Below are positions 1-5,602 of a stretch of 8,887 bases of DNA, in pieces. Each line of letters starts with the position of its first letter. Position 1 is the first letter of the stretch. Source of the stretch: Syntrophomonadaceae bacterium (lineage in GTDB: Bacteria; Bacillota; Dethiobacteria; DTU022); assembly GCA_003553305.1 (NCBI GenBank), contig PWEB01000071.1:1-8887 (forward strand), read 5' to 3'. The notes under the pieces were generated by a model. That model had not been told where the DNA came from and searched no databases. It was given only the letters and a program-made list of their open reading frames with translations. Made by a program: the position numbers and the translations under genes.

Positions 1-894
1 GCTTTCACCACTATCGGCTAATTTAGATTTAATTTTATTAATCAGGTTTTTAAATTCGAGTTCATATAACAAGGGCAGTAATTGATCGTAGTCCGGATCG
101 CGGTAGCGGCACTGTTCCCAATCAAGATCAAGGGGCACATCGCGGCGCAGGGCAACGAGTTCACGGCCGGTATTAAGCTGATCGCGGTATTCATACAGAT
201 TAGCAGCTGTTTTCTTTTTGAGCTGATCGATATTATCATAAATTCCTTCCAACGTATGATATGTTTCAATCAGCTGGCGCGCTGTTTTCTCGCCAATCCC
301 GGGGACGCCCGGTATATTGTCAGACGCATCGCCTTTCAGCGCTTTATAATCGATGATCTGCTCGGGTTCCAGTCCGTATTCTTCTTTTAAACGGGCACGA
401 TCATAGCGCTCCATACGGCTGATTCCCTTCCTGGTCATCATAACGGCAGCCTGATCACCGATAACCTGGAGTAAATCGGCATCGCCGGTAACTATGGTCA
501 CCTGGAGATCTCTTTTTGTAAAGAGATCGGTTATGGTGCCAATCACATCATCAGCTTCAAAATCATCAACTTCAAAAACAGGAATGCTCATCGCGTTAAG
601 AACCTGGCGGCTCCGCAGAAACTGCTCGCTTAACTCGGGCGGAGCTTTTTCACGCTGCGCCTTGTAAGAGTCGTCAATGCGGGACCGAAAGGTGGGCTTT
701 GGTGGATCAAACGCCACAGCCACGTAATCAGGTTGTTCTTCTTCAAGAAGCTTAAAAAGCATGTTAGTAAAACCATAAACCGCGTTGGTGTGCTCACCAC
801 GACGATTTTGAAGCAGGGGAAGTGCGTAGAAAGCCCGGTAAAGTAAACTGTTTCCATCTACAATTACTATTTTTTCTGGTCTTGAAGATTTCAA
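1..894 (-). CDS. polA: DNA polymerase I, N-terminal 5'-nuclease part (3' end cut by window)
   Basis: The 298 visible codons encode the 5'-3' exonuclease/flap nuclease domain of DNA polymerase I, which removes RNA primers and flaps in replication and repair. Visible motifs: DGNSLLYRAF (residues 13-22), FDPPKPTFR (62-70), YKAQR (77-81), the metal-binding DDFEADDVIG (110-119), TGDADLLQ (136-143), and the helix-hairpin-helix segment LKGDASDNIPGVPGIGEK (186-203). The start is TTG at 894: an in-frame TAA lies directly upstream, AAGGAG sits 8 nt before it, and the first in-frame ATG is only at residue 45, inside the nuclease core. The reading frame is open to the left edge. The segment LLYELEFKNL near residue 280 resembles the linker before the PolA 3'-5' exonuclease-like domain, which favours full polA over a stand-alone YpcP-type nuclease, but the polymerase part is out of view. 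It follows ribH on the same strand after a 70-nt gap. Confidence 0.88.
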   Translation of the reverse strand, partial: MKSSRPEKIVIVDGNSLLYRAFYALPLLQNRRGEHTNAVYGFTNMLFKLLEEEQPDYVAVAFDPPKPTFRSRIDDSYKAQREKAPPELSEQFLRSRQVLNAMSIPVFEVDDFEADDVIGTITDLFTKRDLQVTIVTGDADLLQVIGDQAAVMMTRKGISRMERYDRARLKEEYGLEPEQIIDYKALKGDASDNIPGVPGIGEKTARQLIETYHTLEGIYDNIDQLKKKTAANLYEYRDQLNTGRELVALRRDVPLDLDWEQCRYRDPDYDQLLPLLYELEFKNLINKIKSKLADSGES

Positions 895-902
895 TTAACC
901 GG

Positions 903-908
903 CTCCTT
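903..908 (-). promoter_or_regulatory. Shine-Dalgarno site deciding the polA TTG start
   Basis: On the minus strand AAGGAG lies 8 nt upstream of the TTG at 894. An in-frame stop precedes that TTG directly, so this site fixes the start of polA. Confidence 0.85.
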
Positions 909-964
909 GTATGACATTTTATGGCATTTAGGTCGGGCAGCCTTTTTACTTTCAGGCTTTCTTC

Positions 965-1432
965 CTAAGATTCAAACTGGCTGTTCAAATCGGCCATTTC
1001 AATTGCAGAGGCGGCAGCCTGCCAACCCTTGTTGCCGGACTTGCTGCCTGCTCTTTCTATAGCCTGCTCCAGGGTGTCGCTGGTAACCACCCCGAATATT
1101 ACGGGGATCCCTGTATCAAGGCCGACACTGGCTATACCTTTGGCCACTTCGGAGGCCACATATTCAAAATGCGGAGTCGCGCCGCGGATAACCGCTCCCA
1201 GACAGATCACAGCATCGTAACGCTTGCTTTGAGCAGCTTTTAAAGCTCCCATCGGGAGTTCAAATGATCCGGGCACCCAGATAATTTCAATTCCTTCTTC
1301 TTTGGCTTCGTGCCGCTTTAAACAGTCCAGGGCGCCACTTAAAAGGTGTCCGGAGATAAATTCATTGAAGCGGCTGACAATAATGCCAAATCGGTAATCA
1401 CGGGCTATAAGTTTTCCTTCAATAGTCTTCAA
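965..1432 (-). CDS. ribH: 6,7-dimethyl-8-ribityllumazine synthase (riboflavin synthase beta chain)
   Basis: RibH condenses 5-amino-6-ribitylaminouracil with 3,4-dihydroxy-2-butanone 4-phosphate to give 6,7-dimethyl-8-ribityllumazine, the penultimate step of riboflavin synthesis. At 155 aa it has the normal family length. Active-site segments are intact: SRFNEF (20-25, with the stacking Phe22), PGSFELP (54-60), GAVIRGATPHFEYV (79-92, with catalytic His88), FGVVTSD (113-119) and ERAGSKSGNKG (126-136, with the phosphate-binding Arg127). The numbering matches B. subtilis RibH, which supports the start. That start is TTG, with GGGAGG (1440-1445) 7 nt upstream. It is the last rib gene of the operon, 84 nt after ribBA. 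Family members form icosahedral 60-mers or pentamers; the sequence does not show which applies here. Confidence 0.97.
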   Translation of the reverse strand: MKTIEGKLIARDYRFGIIVSRFNEFISGHLLSGALDCLKRHEAKEEGIEIIWVPGSFELPMGALKAAQSKRYDAVICLGAVIRGATPHFEYVASEVAKGIASVGLDTGIPVIFGVVTSDTLEQAIERAGSKSGNKGWQAAASAIEMADLNSQFES

Positions 1433-1439
1433 AATATTC

Positions 1440-1445
1440 CCTCCC
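1440..1445 (-). promoter_or_regulatory. Shine-Dalgarno site for the ribH TTG start
   Basis: GGGAGG on the minus strand, 7 nt before the TTG at 1432. No competing ATG sits near the conserved lumazine synthase N-terminus. Confidence 0.8.
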
Positions 1446-1516
1446 AGAGTTTAATGAGGAGCCCTAATTTTAACTCCCTGTTTATTGCTGCTGTTTCCGA
1501 TCTTGCTTTGCCTGAT

Positions 1517-2725
1517 TTAAACCTCTTTAATCAAATTCAGATAGTGACCAAGCTTGGTTTTTTTGGTCGACAAATAGTCGTTATTGTACTGACATGGTTC
1601 AACTTCTAAAGGAACTCTTTCGACAATGTTCAGTCCGTAACCTTCAAGACCTTTAATTTTACGGGGGTTATTGGTGAGGAGTTTAATTTTTTTCAAACCT
1701 AAATCGACCATGATCTGCGCGCCCACTCCATAATCACGCAGATCAACTTCAAAACCGAGGGCTTCGTTGGCTTCACAGGTATCTTTACCCTGATCCTGCA
1801 ATTCATAAGCCCGGATTTTATTTAGAAGCCCGATCCCCCGACCTTCTTGACGCATATAAATCAAGACACCGTTACCGTTTTCTGAGATCTGTCGCATTGC
1901 CTGATGCAATTGGTTGCCGCAATCACAGCGCAAAGAGGTAAAAACATCACCGGTCATACATTCAGAGTGGACCCGGACCGGAATTGGTTCTTCCGGATCA
2001 ATTTCTCCCATCACCAACGCCAGATGATCTAAGCTGTCAACACTGTTCTCATAGACAATTAGTTTGAAAACACCGAAATTGGTAGGCATTTCAGCTGTTG
2101 CTGCCCGCCAGACTAACTTTTCTTTTTTGATCCGGTAATTGATCAAGTCTGCAATACTGATTAACTTGAGGTTATGTTCCGTGCAAAACTCGATTAACTG
2201 GGGCAGGCGGGCCATGCTGCCATCTTCATTAATGATTTCACAGATCACCCCGGCAGTTCCTAAACCGGCTAAGGTTGATAAATCAACTGCTGCCTCGGTA
2301 TGGCCGGCCCGGCGAAGGACTCCTCCGGGTTTTGCTTCTAGCGGAAAGATATGGCCGGGACGCTTCAAATCTGAAGGCCTGGTCTGAGGGTCAATGAGGG
2401 TTTCAACTGTCTTCGCCCGCTCGAATGCACTAATACCGGTAGTGCATGCACTTGCATCGACTGAAACAGTGAAAGCTGTACAGTGGGGATCTGTGCTATC
2501 CGTAACCATCTGGGGCAGCTCTAGTTCGCTAACTCGATCCCGGTTCAGTGGAGCACAAACCAGGCCGCGCGCATAACGGATCATAAAATTTATCGCTTCC
2601 GGGGTCACTTTGGAAGCGGCCATCACCAGGTCACCTTCGTTTTCGCGATCTTCATCATCAACCACAACGACCATACGTCCCTGTTTCAGATCTTCAAGGG
2701 CTTCTTCTATGGTGTTAAAATTCAT
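1517..2725 (-). CDS. ribBA: Bifunctional 3,4-dihydroxy-2-butanone 4-phosphate synthase / GTP cyclohydrolase II
   Basis: This fused enzyme supplies both branches of riboflavin synthesis. The N-terminal half (about 1-200) is DHBP synthase, converting ribulose 5-phosphate to dihydroxybutanone phosphate. Its acidic metal/substrate loop DDEDRENEGD (23-32), HCTAFTVSVDA (81-91), RPGHIFPL (122-129) and RRAGHTEAAVDL (138-149) are all present. The C-terminal half (about 205-402) is GTP cyclohydrolase II. It has RVHSECMTGD (251-260) and SLRCDCGNQL (264-273), giving zinc ligands Cys256, Cys267 and Cys269, then EGRGIGL (294-300), DLRDYGVGAQ (328-337) and LLTNNPRK (349-356). At 402 aa it is full length with both sites apparently functional. 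The ATG start has AGGAG (2735-2739) 9 nt upstream. It begins 19 nt after the ribE stop, consistent with one transcript. Confidence 0.98.
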   Translation of the reverse strand: MNFNTIEEALEDLKQGRMVVVVDDEDRENEGDLVMAASKVTPEAINFMIRYARGLVCAPLNRDRVSELELPQMVTDSTDPHCTAFTVSVDASACTTGISAFERAKTVETLIDPQTRPSDLKRPGHIFPLEAKPGGVLRRAGHTEAAVDLSTLAGLGTAGVICEIINEDGSMARLPQLIEFCTEHNLKLISIADLINYRIKKEKLVWRAATAEMPTNFGVFKLIVYENSVDSLDHLALVMGEIDPEEPIPVRVHSECMTGDVFTSLRCDCGNQLHQAMRQISENGNGVLIYMRQEGRGIGLLNKIRAYELQDQGKDTCEANEALGFEVDLRDYGVGAQIMVDLGLKKIKLLTNNPRKIKGLEGYGLNIVERVPLEVEPCQYNNDYLSTKKTKLGHYLNLIKEV

Positions 2726-2744
2726 GCTGCTTCACTCCTAACAA

Positions 2745-3401
2745 TTAAAGATATCCTTTTTCCTGCAAAAGGGAAATGCTGATTTTTTCAGTTTGATCCT
2801 GCTCGCCTTTATAGTGGGAACCCATTAATTTTTCGACATATTTGCCAATCATATCAACCTCGAGATTTACAGATGAACCGCTTCCTTTGCGACCCAGGGC
2901 AGTTTGGGCTGCAGTATGTGGGATCATACCGACCGAAAAACCATGGTCATTTACATCGACAACTGTTAGACTGACTCCGTCGAGTGAAACCGAACCTTTG
3001 GGAATAATATAGCAAAGCAGGTCTTCGGGAACATCGAAAAATATAATTAGCGATCCACCCTGTTTTTGGCGACCGGTCAGGGTTATTACCGCATCAACAT
3101 GGCCGCTGACCATATGTCCGCCCAGCCGGCTGCTTAAAGTCAGCGCCCGCTCCAGGTTAACCCGGTGACCCGTTGAAAGATCTTTTAGGTTTGACTTCTT
3201 CAATGTTTCAGGCATCACCCAGACAGTAAAGCTGTCCTGATCCAGAGCAGTAACAGTCAGGCATGGCCCGTTGACAGCTATGCTGTCACCAATTTCAAGA
3301 TCCCGAAGGACCTCTTTGGCTTTAATGACCAGGTTAGTGCCATCACCTGATCCGCTAATGCGGAGAATCACTCCCTGTTCTTCAATTAAACCTGTAAACA
3401 A
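2745..3401 (-). CDS. ribE: Riboflavin synthase, alpha subunit
   Basis: RibE dismutates two molecules of 6,7-dimethyl-8-ribityllumazine into riboflavin and the ribitylaminouracil that RibH reuses. The 218-residue protein has two tandem lumazine-binding beta-barrels. The first has (M)FTGLIEE (1-8), SIAVNGPCLTV (40-50, Cys47) and GGHMVSGHVD (94-103). The second has KGSVSLDGVSLTV (135-147), GMIPHT and the closing NLEVDMIGKYVEKL segment. I place the start at the TTG at 3401, because the family begins almost invariably with Met-Phe-Thr-Gly and AGGTGG (3409-3414) lies 7 nt upstream. The in-frame ATG at 3419 would add six residues, would put the AGGTGG inside the gene, and has only GATAGG directly touching it. 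It is preceded by a 123-nt gap after ribD. The gene is called ribB in some older B. subtilis literature. Confidence 0.96.
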   Translation of the reverse strand: MFTGLIEEQGVILRISGSGDGTNLVIKAKEVLRDLEIGDSIAVNGPCLTVTALDQDSFTVWVMPETLKKSNLKDLSTGHRVNLERALTLSSRLGGHMVSGHVDAVITLTGRQKQGGSLIIFFDVPEDLLCYIIPKGSVSLDGVSLTVVDVNDHGFSVGMIPHTAAQTALGRKGSGSSVNLEVDMIGKYVEKLMGSHYKGEQDQTEKISISLLQEKGYL

Positions 3402-3408
3402 AAGTTGT

Positions 3409-3414
3409 CCACCT
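3409..3414 (-). promoter_or_regulatory. Shine-Dalgarno site deciding the ribE TTG start
   Basis: AGGTGG on the minus strand, 7 nt before the TTG at 3401. It lies inside the six extra codons that the upstream ATG (3419) would add, which argues that those codons are untranslated leader. Confidence 0.75.
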
Positions 3415-3524
3415 TTCATCCTATCAAGATTAGTATAATGTTATGTCATTAAGTCTTTGACTAAAAGCTGCGAAACGCCATATTTGCCAAAATAAAACAA
3501 TCAGAACCACCCCTGCTGCAAACT

Positions 3525-4631
3525 TTATTCATGGAGGACCGGGTAACCGATTAAGAGCAGGTCCCGGTCAAATTGCTTCATTTCGATATCTTCAACAAAC
3601 CAGGCTTCTTTTAATGATTCGATACCGGATCCTGAGAAAGGGGTGGGACTTCCCCTCCCGCCGATAATTTTTGGCGCTATAAAGACGAATAGTTTATCAA
3701 CAATTTTATTCTCAAGCAAACTGTAATTTAAGGTGCCGCCACCTTCGACCAGAACAATCGTAAGTTCCCTTTCAGCCAGCTTTTTCATCAATTCTACAAG
3801 ATCAACTTGTCCGTTTTTAGCAGACACCGTGACTATTTCAACGCCTTTTTCTTCAAGAATCCGGCATTTTTCTTCAGGGGCCTGATCGGTAACGGCCAAT
3901 ATAGTCCGGGCCGATGAAGTGCTTTCTATAACCCGGGCATCAATAGGCAGGCGGGCTGTACTGTCAACAATGACACGCAGCGGATCTTTCCCTCCCCCGC
4001 CTTCAATCCTGGTTGTAAGCCTGGGATTATCTTTCAAAACTGTTTCAATACCAACCATGATTACATCACTGTTATCACGGAGCCGGTGCACAAATTGACG
4101 TGATTTTTCACCGGTAATCCAGTGCGAATCGCCGGTCATCGTTCCAATTTTACCGTCCATACTCATGGCCACTTTAATCGCGACAAAAGGCAGACCGGTG
4201 GTAATATACTTAATAAAAGCCTCATTCAAGCGGCGCGCTTTCTGCTCCAGAATACCCTTGTTAACCTTGATACCTGCTTCAGATAACCTGGCAAAACCCC
4301 GACCTGATATTAACGGATTCGGATCCTGCATTCCGGCCACAACCCTGCTAATACCGGCCTTAATAATTGCTTCTGCACAGGGTCCTGTCCGCCCGTGATG
4401 GGAGCACGGCTCAATGTTGACATAGAGGGTTGCCCCCTTTGCTTTTTCGCCTGCTTTTTTAAGGGCAATTGTTTCGGCATGGGGCATTCCTGCGGCCTGG
4501 TGATAACCGGTCCCCACTACCTCGGAATCCTGAACGACAACAGCACCAACCATCGGGTTGGGACTGGTCCGGCCGCGACCCTGGCGGGCCAGGTCAAGGG
4601 CCATCCACATAAATCGATCATCGACATCCAA
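3525..4631 (-). CDS. ribD: Bifunctional riboflavin-specific deaminase / 5-amino-6-(5-phosphoribosylamino)uracil reductase
   Basis: RibD carries out the second and third steps of the pyrimidine branch: deamination of the GTP cyclohydrolase II product, then NADPH-dependent reduction of the ribosyl side chain. The deaminase domain (about 1-145) has TSPNPMVGAVVV (22-33), HAE (His51, Glu53) and PCSHHGRTGPC (75-85), giving the zinc triad His51, Cys76, Cys85. The reductase domain (about 147-368) has KVAMSMDGKIG (153-163), SHWITG (169-174), DNPRLTTR (201-208), LVEGGG (294-299) and APKIIGG (319-325). At 368 aa it is full length. The start is TTG, with GAGGTG (4639-4644) 7 nt upstream; the next in-frame ATG, at residue 8, has no such site. 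It is the first gene after the FMN riboswitch. An ATG-TAG pair directly precedes the TTG in the same frame. Confidence 0.97.
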   Translation of the reverse strand: MDVDDRFMWMALDLARQGRGRTSPNPMVGAVVVQDSEVVGTGYHQAAGMPHAETIALKKAGEKAKGATLYVNIEPCSHHGRTGPCAEAIIKAGISRVVAGMQDPNPLISGRGFARLSEAGIKVNKGILEQKARRLNEAFIKYITTGLPFVAIKVAMSMDGKIGTMTGDSHWITGEKSRQFVHRLRDNSDVIMVGIETVLKDNPRLTTRIEGGGGKDPLRVIVDSTARLPIDARVIESTSSARTILAVTDQAPEEKCRILEEKGVEIVTVSAKNGQVDLVELMKKLAERELTIVLVEGGGTLNYSLLENKIVDKLFVFIAPKIIGGRGSPTPFSGSGIESLKEAWFVEDIEMKQFDRDLLLIGYPVLHE

Positions 4632-4638
4632 CTACATT

Positions 4639-4644
4639 CACCTC
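4639..4644 (-). promoter_or_regulatory. Shine-Dalgarno site for the ribD TTG start
   Basis: GAGGTG on the minus strand, 7 nt before TTG (4631). An ATG at 4637-4635 is only 1 nt from this site and is followed at once by TAG, so TTG is the sensible start. Confidence 0.8.
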
Positions 4645-4654
4645 GTTAGTTAAG

Positions 4655-4691
4655 AATATAATAAACCCCGAGCATATTAATGCTTCAGGGT
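4655..4691 (-). terminator. Intrinsic terminator, expression platform of the FMN riboswitch
   Basis: On the minus strand a hairpin forms between ACCCTGAAGCAT (4691-4680) and ATGCTCGGGGT (4675-4665). It has 11 pairs including one G-U, one bulged A at 4684 and a TAAT loop, and is followed by the T-rich TTTATTATATT. The tail is interrupted by A residues, so the terminator may be leaky. It lies between the aptamer and ribD, where FMN-dependent termination would switch off the rib operon. Confidence 0.85.
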
Positions 4692-4692
4692 C
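4683..4692 (-). promoter_or_regulatory. Antiterminator arm, exact complement of the riboswitch 5' strand
   Basis: Minus-strand GACCCTGAAG (4692-4683) is perfectly complementary over 10 nt to CTTCAGGGTC (4868-4859), which carries the 5' side of aptamer helix P1 and the start of its junction. The same ten bases form most of the 5' arm of the terminator hairpin. Pairing them with the upstream strand would destroy both P1 and the terminator, so the aptamer-bound and antiterminated states exclude each other. The pairing is visible; the switching is inferred from how B. subtilis-type FMN riboswitches work. Confidence 0.8.
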
Positions 4693-4725
4693 TTTTTGGG
4701 CAATTGAAGCTTTTTGTAAGCCGTC

Positions 4726-4869
4726 TCTTCTCCCCTCCAGACTATACTGTCGGCTCCGGATTTACACCGGATCAGCCACTTAGGCTCGCGGGCTTAACTT
4801 TCTTTGCAAGAAAGTTTTACCGCCGGTTCGGAATTGAAGGATCTAATCCTTCTCACCTGACCCTGAAGA
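4726..4869 (-). ncRNA. FMN riboswitch (RFN element) aptamer
   Basis: The leader of ribD matches the RFN consensus on the minus strand in order. Closing helix P1 is TCTTC (4869-4865) with GAAGA (4730-4726). Then come AGGGTCAGGTGA, the core ACCGGCGGT, a variable 9-bp arm AACTTTCTT-GCA-AAGAAAGTT, AGCCCGCGA, a small AGCC/GGCT arm, GATCCGGTG-TAAAT-CCGG, AGCCGACAGT, and AGTCTGGA running into GGAGAAG. RFN elements bind flavin mononucleotide and shut down rib genes. Oddities: a 17-nt hairpin (4852-4836) sits in the P2 loop, and the usual GGAUGG is GGAGGG (G at 4735). The inferred transcription start is only about 8 nt upstream. Confidence 0.97.
4836..4852 (-). other. Hairpin inserted in loop L2 of the FMN aptamer
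   Basis: GAAGGATTAGATCCTTC on the minus strand is a 7-bp stem with a TAG loop, placed between GGTGA and AATTCC. Those two flanks joined would restore the normal RFN segment GGTGAAATTCC, so the hairpin reads as an insertion. P2 itself is then short, with only two clear G-C pairs. Confidence 0.75.
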
Positions 4870-4883
4870 TAACGGTTGAATAG

Positions 4884-4911
4884 ATTATAGCACATATTGT
4901 AAAATTTACAA
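4884..4911 (-). promoter_or_regulatory. Sigma-A-type promoter of the rib operon
   Basis: On the minus strand, -10 TATAAT (4889-4884) is a perfect consensus and carries an upstream TG extension (TGCTATAAT). A -35-like TTGTAA (4911-4906) lies at a 16-nt spacing. This predicts a start near the A at 4877, just before the riboswitch P1 strand. The promoter lies downstream of the rpe stop codon. Confidence 0.75.
4897..4911 (-). repeat. Perfect 7-1-7 dyad over the rib promoter -35 and spacer
   Basis: TTGTAAATTTTACAA (minus strand) is a perfect inverted repeat with 7-nt arms and one central base. It covers the -35-like box and the upstream part of the spacer, an operator-like position. I cannot assign it to a known regulator, and the AT-rich make-up means chance remains possible. 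Confidence 0.45.
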
Positions 4912-4943
4912 GACACTTTGGTTTTAACAGAAACTGAGTTTAT

Positions 4944-5600
4944 CTATTGGCCGCTATTTTTCAATTCGCCAATCAGGCTCATCCCGTCTTCAGCCTTAAA
5001 AATAGCTGATCCTGCGACAAGAACGGTCGCTCCTGATCTGACAATATCCGGCCCGTTATGTCTGTTAATACCCCCGTCAACCTGCAATTCCGTGCTTAAA
5101 TCACGACTGCGAATTTGATTGGCAATATAACTAATCTTTGGGAAAACAGTCGGGATAAATTCCTGCCCTCCGGCACCGGGGTTAACACTCATCACCAGCA
5201 CCAGGTCAAGCAAAGACCAAACATATTCCAGGACAGAAGGTGGAGTTGCCGGATTCAGGGCTACCCCGGTTTTGGCCCCGAGGTCCTTAATCCCGCGTAA
5301 AACCCGGTCAAGATGGGCAGTTGTTTCTGCCTGAACAGTAATCAAGTTCGCTCCTGCTTTAACAAATGATTCGATGTGATTTTCCGGTTTACTGACCATC
5401 AGGTGAGCATCCATGAATAATTCAGTCTGCGGCCGCAATGATTTAACCACTACCGGTCCGATCGTAATGGCCGGCACAAAATGCCCGTCCATAACATCAA
5501 GGTGTATCCAATCGGCACCATGATCTTCAATCCGTTTTATTTCATCACCCAGACAGCTGAAATCAGCAGATAAAAGTGATGGAGCCACCTTTACAGTCAT
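4944..5600 (-). CDS. rpe: Ribulose-phosphate 3-epimerase
   Basis: Rpe interconverts D-ribulose 5-phosphate and D-xylulose 5-phosphate in the pentose phosphate pathway. The 218-aa protein is a full-length TIM barrel. Visible motifs: APSLLSADF (6-14), HLDVMDGHFVP (33-43, with metal ligands His33 and Asp35), DAHLMV (64-69, His66), GVALNPATP (112-120), MSVNPGAGGQ (137-146), QVDGGIN (173-179, catalytic Asp175) and LVAGSAIF. Two deviations stand out: the usual VHxEA strand reads VQAET (Gln90), and the usual NPGFGGQ reads NPGAGGQ (Ala143). The acid/base aspartates and main metal ligands are intact, so activity is expected. The ATG has AGGAGG (5611-5616) 10 nt upstream, inside the end of rsgA, with only 2 nt between the genes, suggesting coupled translation. 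Its substrate ribulose 5-phosphate also feeds RibBA downstream. Confidence 0.96.
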   Translation of the reverse strand: MTVKVAPSLLSADFSCLGDEIKRIEDHGADWIHLDVMDGHFVPAITIGPVVVKSLRPQTELFMDAHLMVSKPENHIESFVKAGANLITVQAETTAHLDRVLRGIKDLGAKTGVALNPATPPSVLEYVWSLLDLVLVMSVNPGAGGQEFIPTVFPKISYIANQIRSRDLSTELQVDGGINRHNGPDIVRSGATVLVAGSAIFKAEDGMSLIGELKNSGQ

Positions 5601-5602
5601 CG

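Noticed and set aside
630..857. 75-residue minus-strand open frame inside polA, and the many plus-strand open frames across the window
   Set aside because: All overlap strongly recognised genes in other frames, show no family motifs and lack convincing ribosome binding sites; they are shadows.
1..894. Stand-alone 5'-3' exonuclease (YpcP type) instead of polA
   Set aside because: The frame is still open at 298 codons, and the LELEF-like linker typical of PolA follows the nuclease domain; not fully excluded because the rest is outside the window.
936..960. AGCCT/AGGCT stem after ribH as a possible terminator
   Set aside because: Only 5 bp with a 10-nt loop, and on the minus strand it is followed by GCCCG rather than a T-run; there is no plus-strand gene to end.
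1433..1516. Imperfect GAGTTAA/TTAAACTC stem in front of ribH as a regulatory hairpin
   Set aside because: About 7-8 weak pairs with a bulge and a 15-nt loop, leaving the Shine-Dalgarno site free; no clear regulatory logic.
3430..3510. 26-codon GTG-started hydrophobic reading frame between ribD and ribE
   Set aside because: The only AGGGG-like site touches the GTG with no usable spacing, and the length is within chance expectation; kept only as part of the spacer observation.
4921..4944. AAAC-TCA-GTTT stem after rpe as a possible terminator
   Set aside because: Four weak pairs with a 3-nt loop and no T-run; not enough to terminate.
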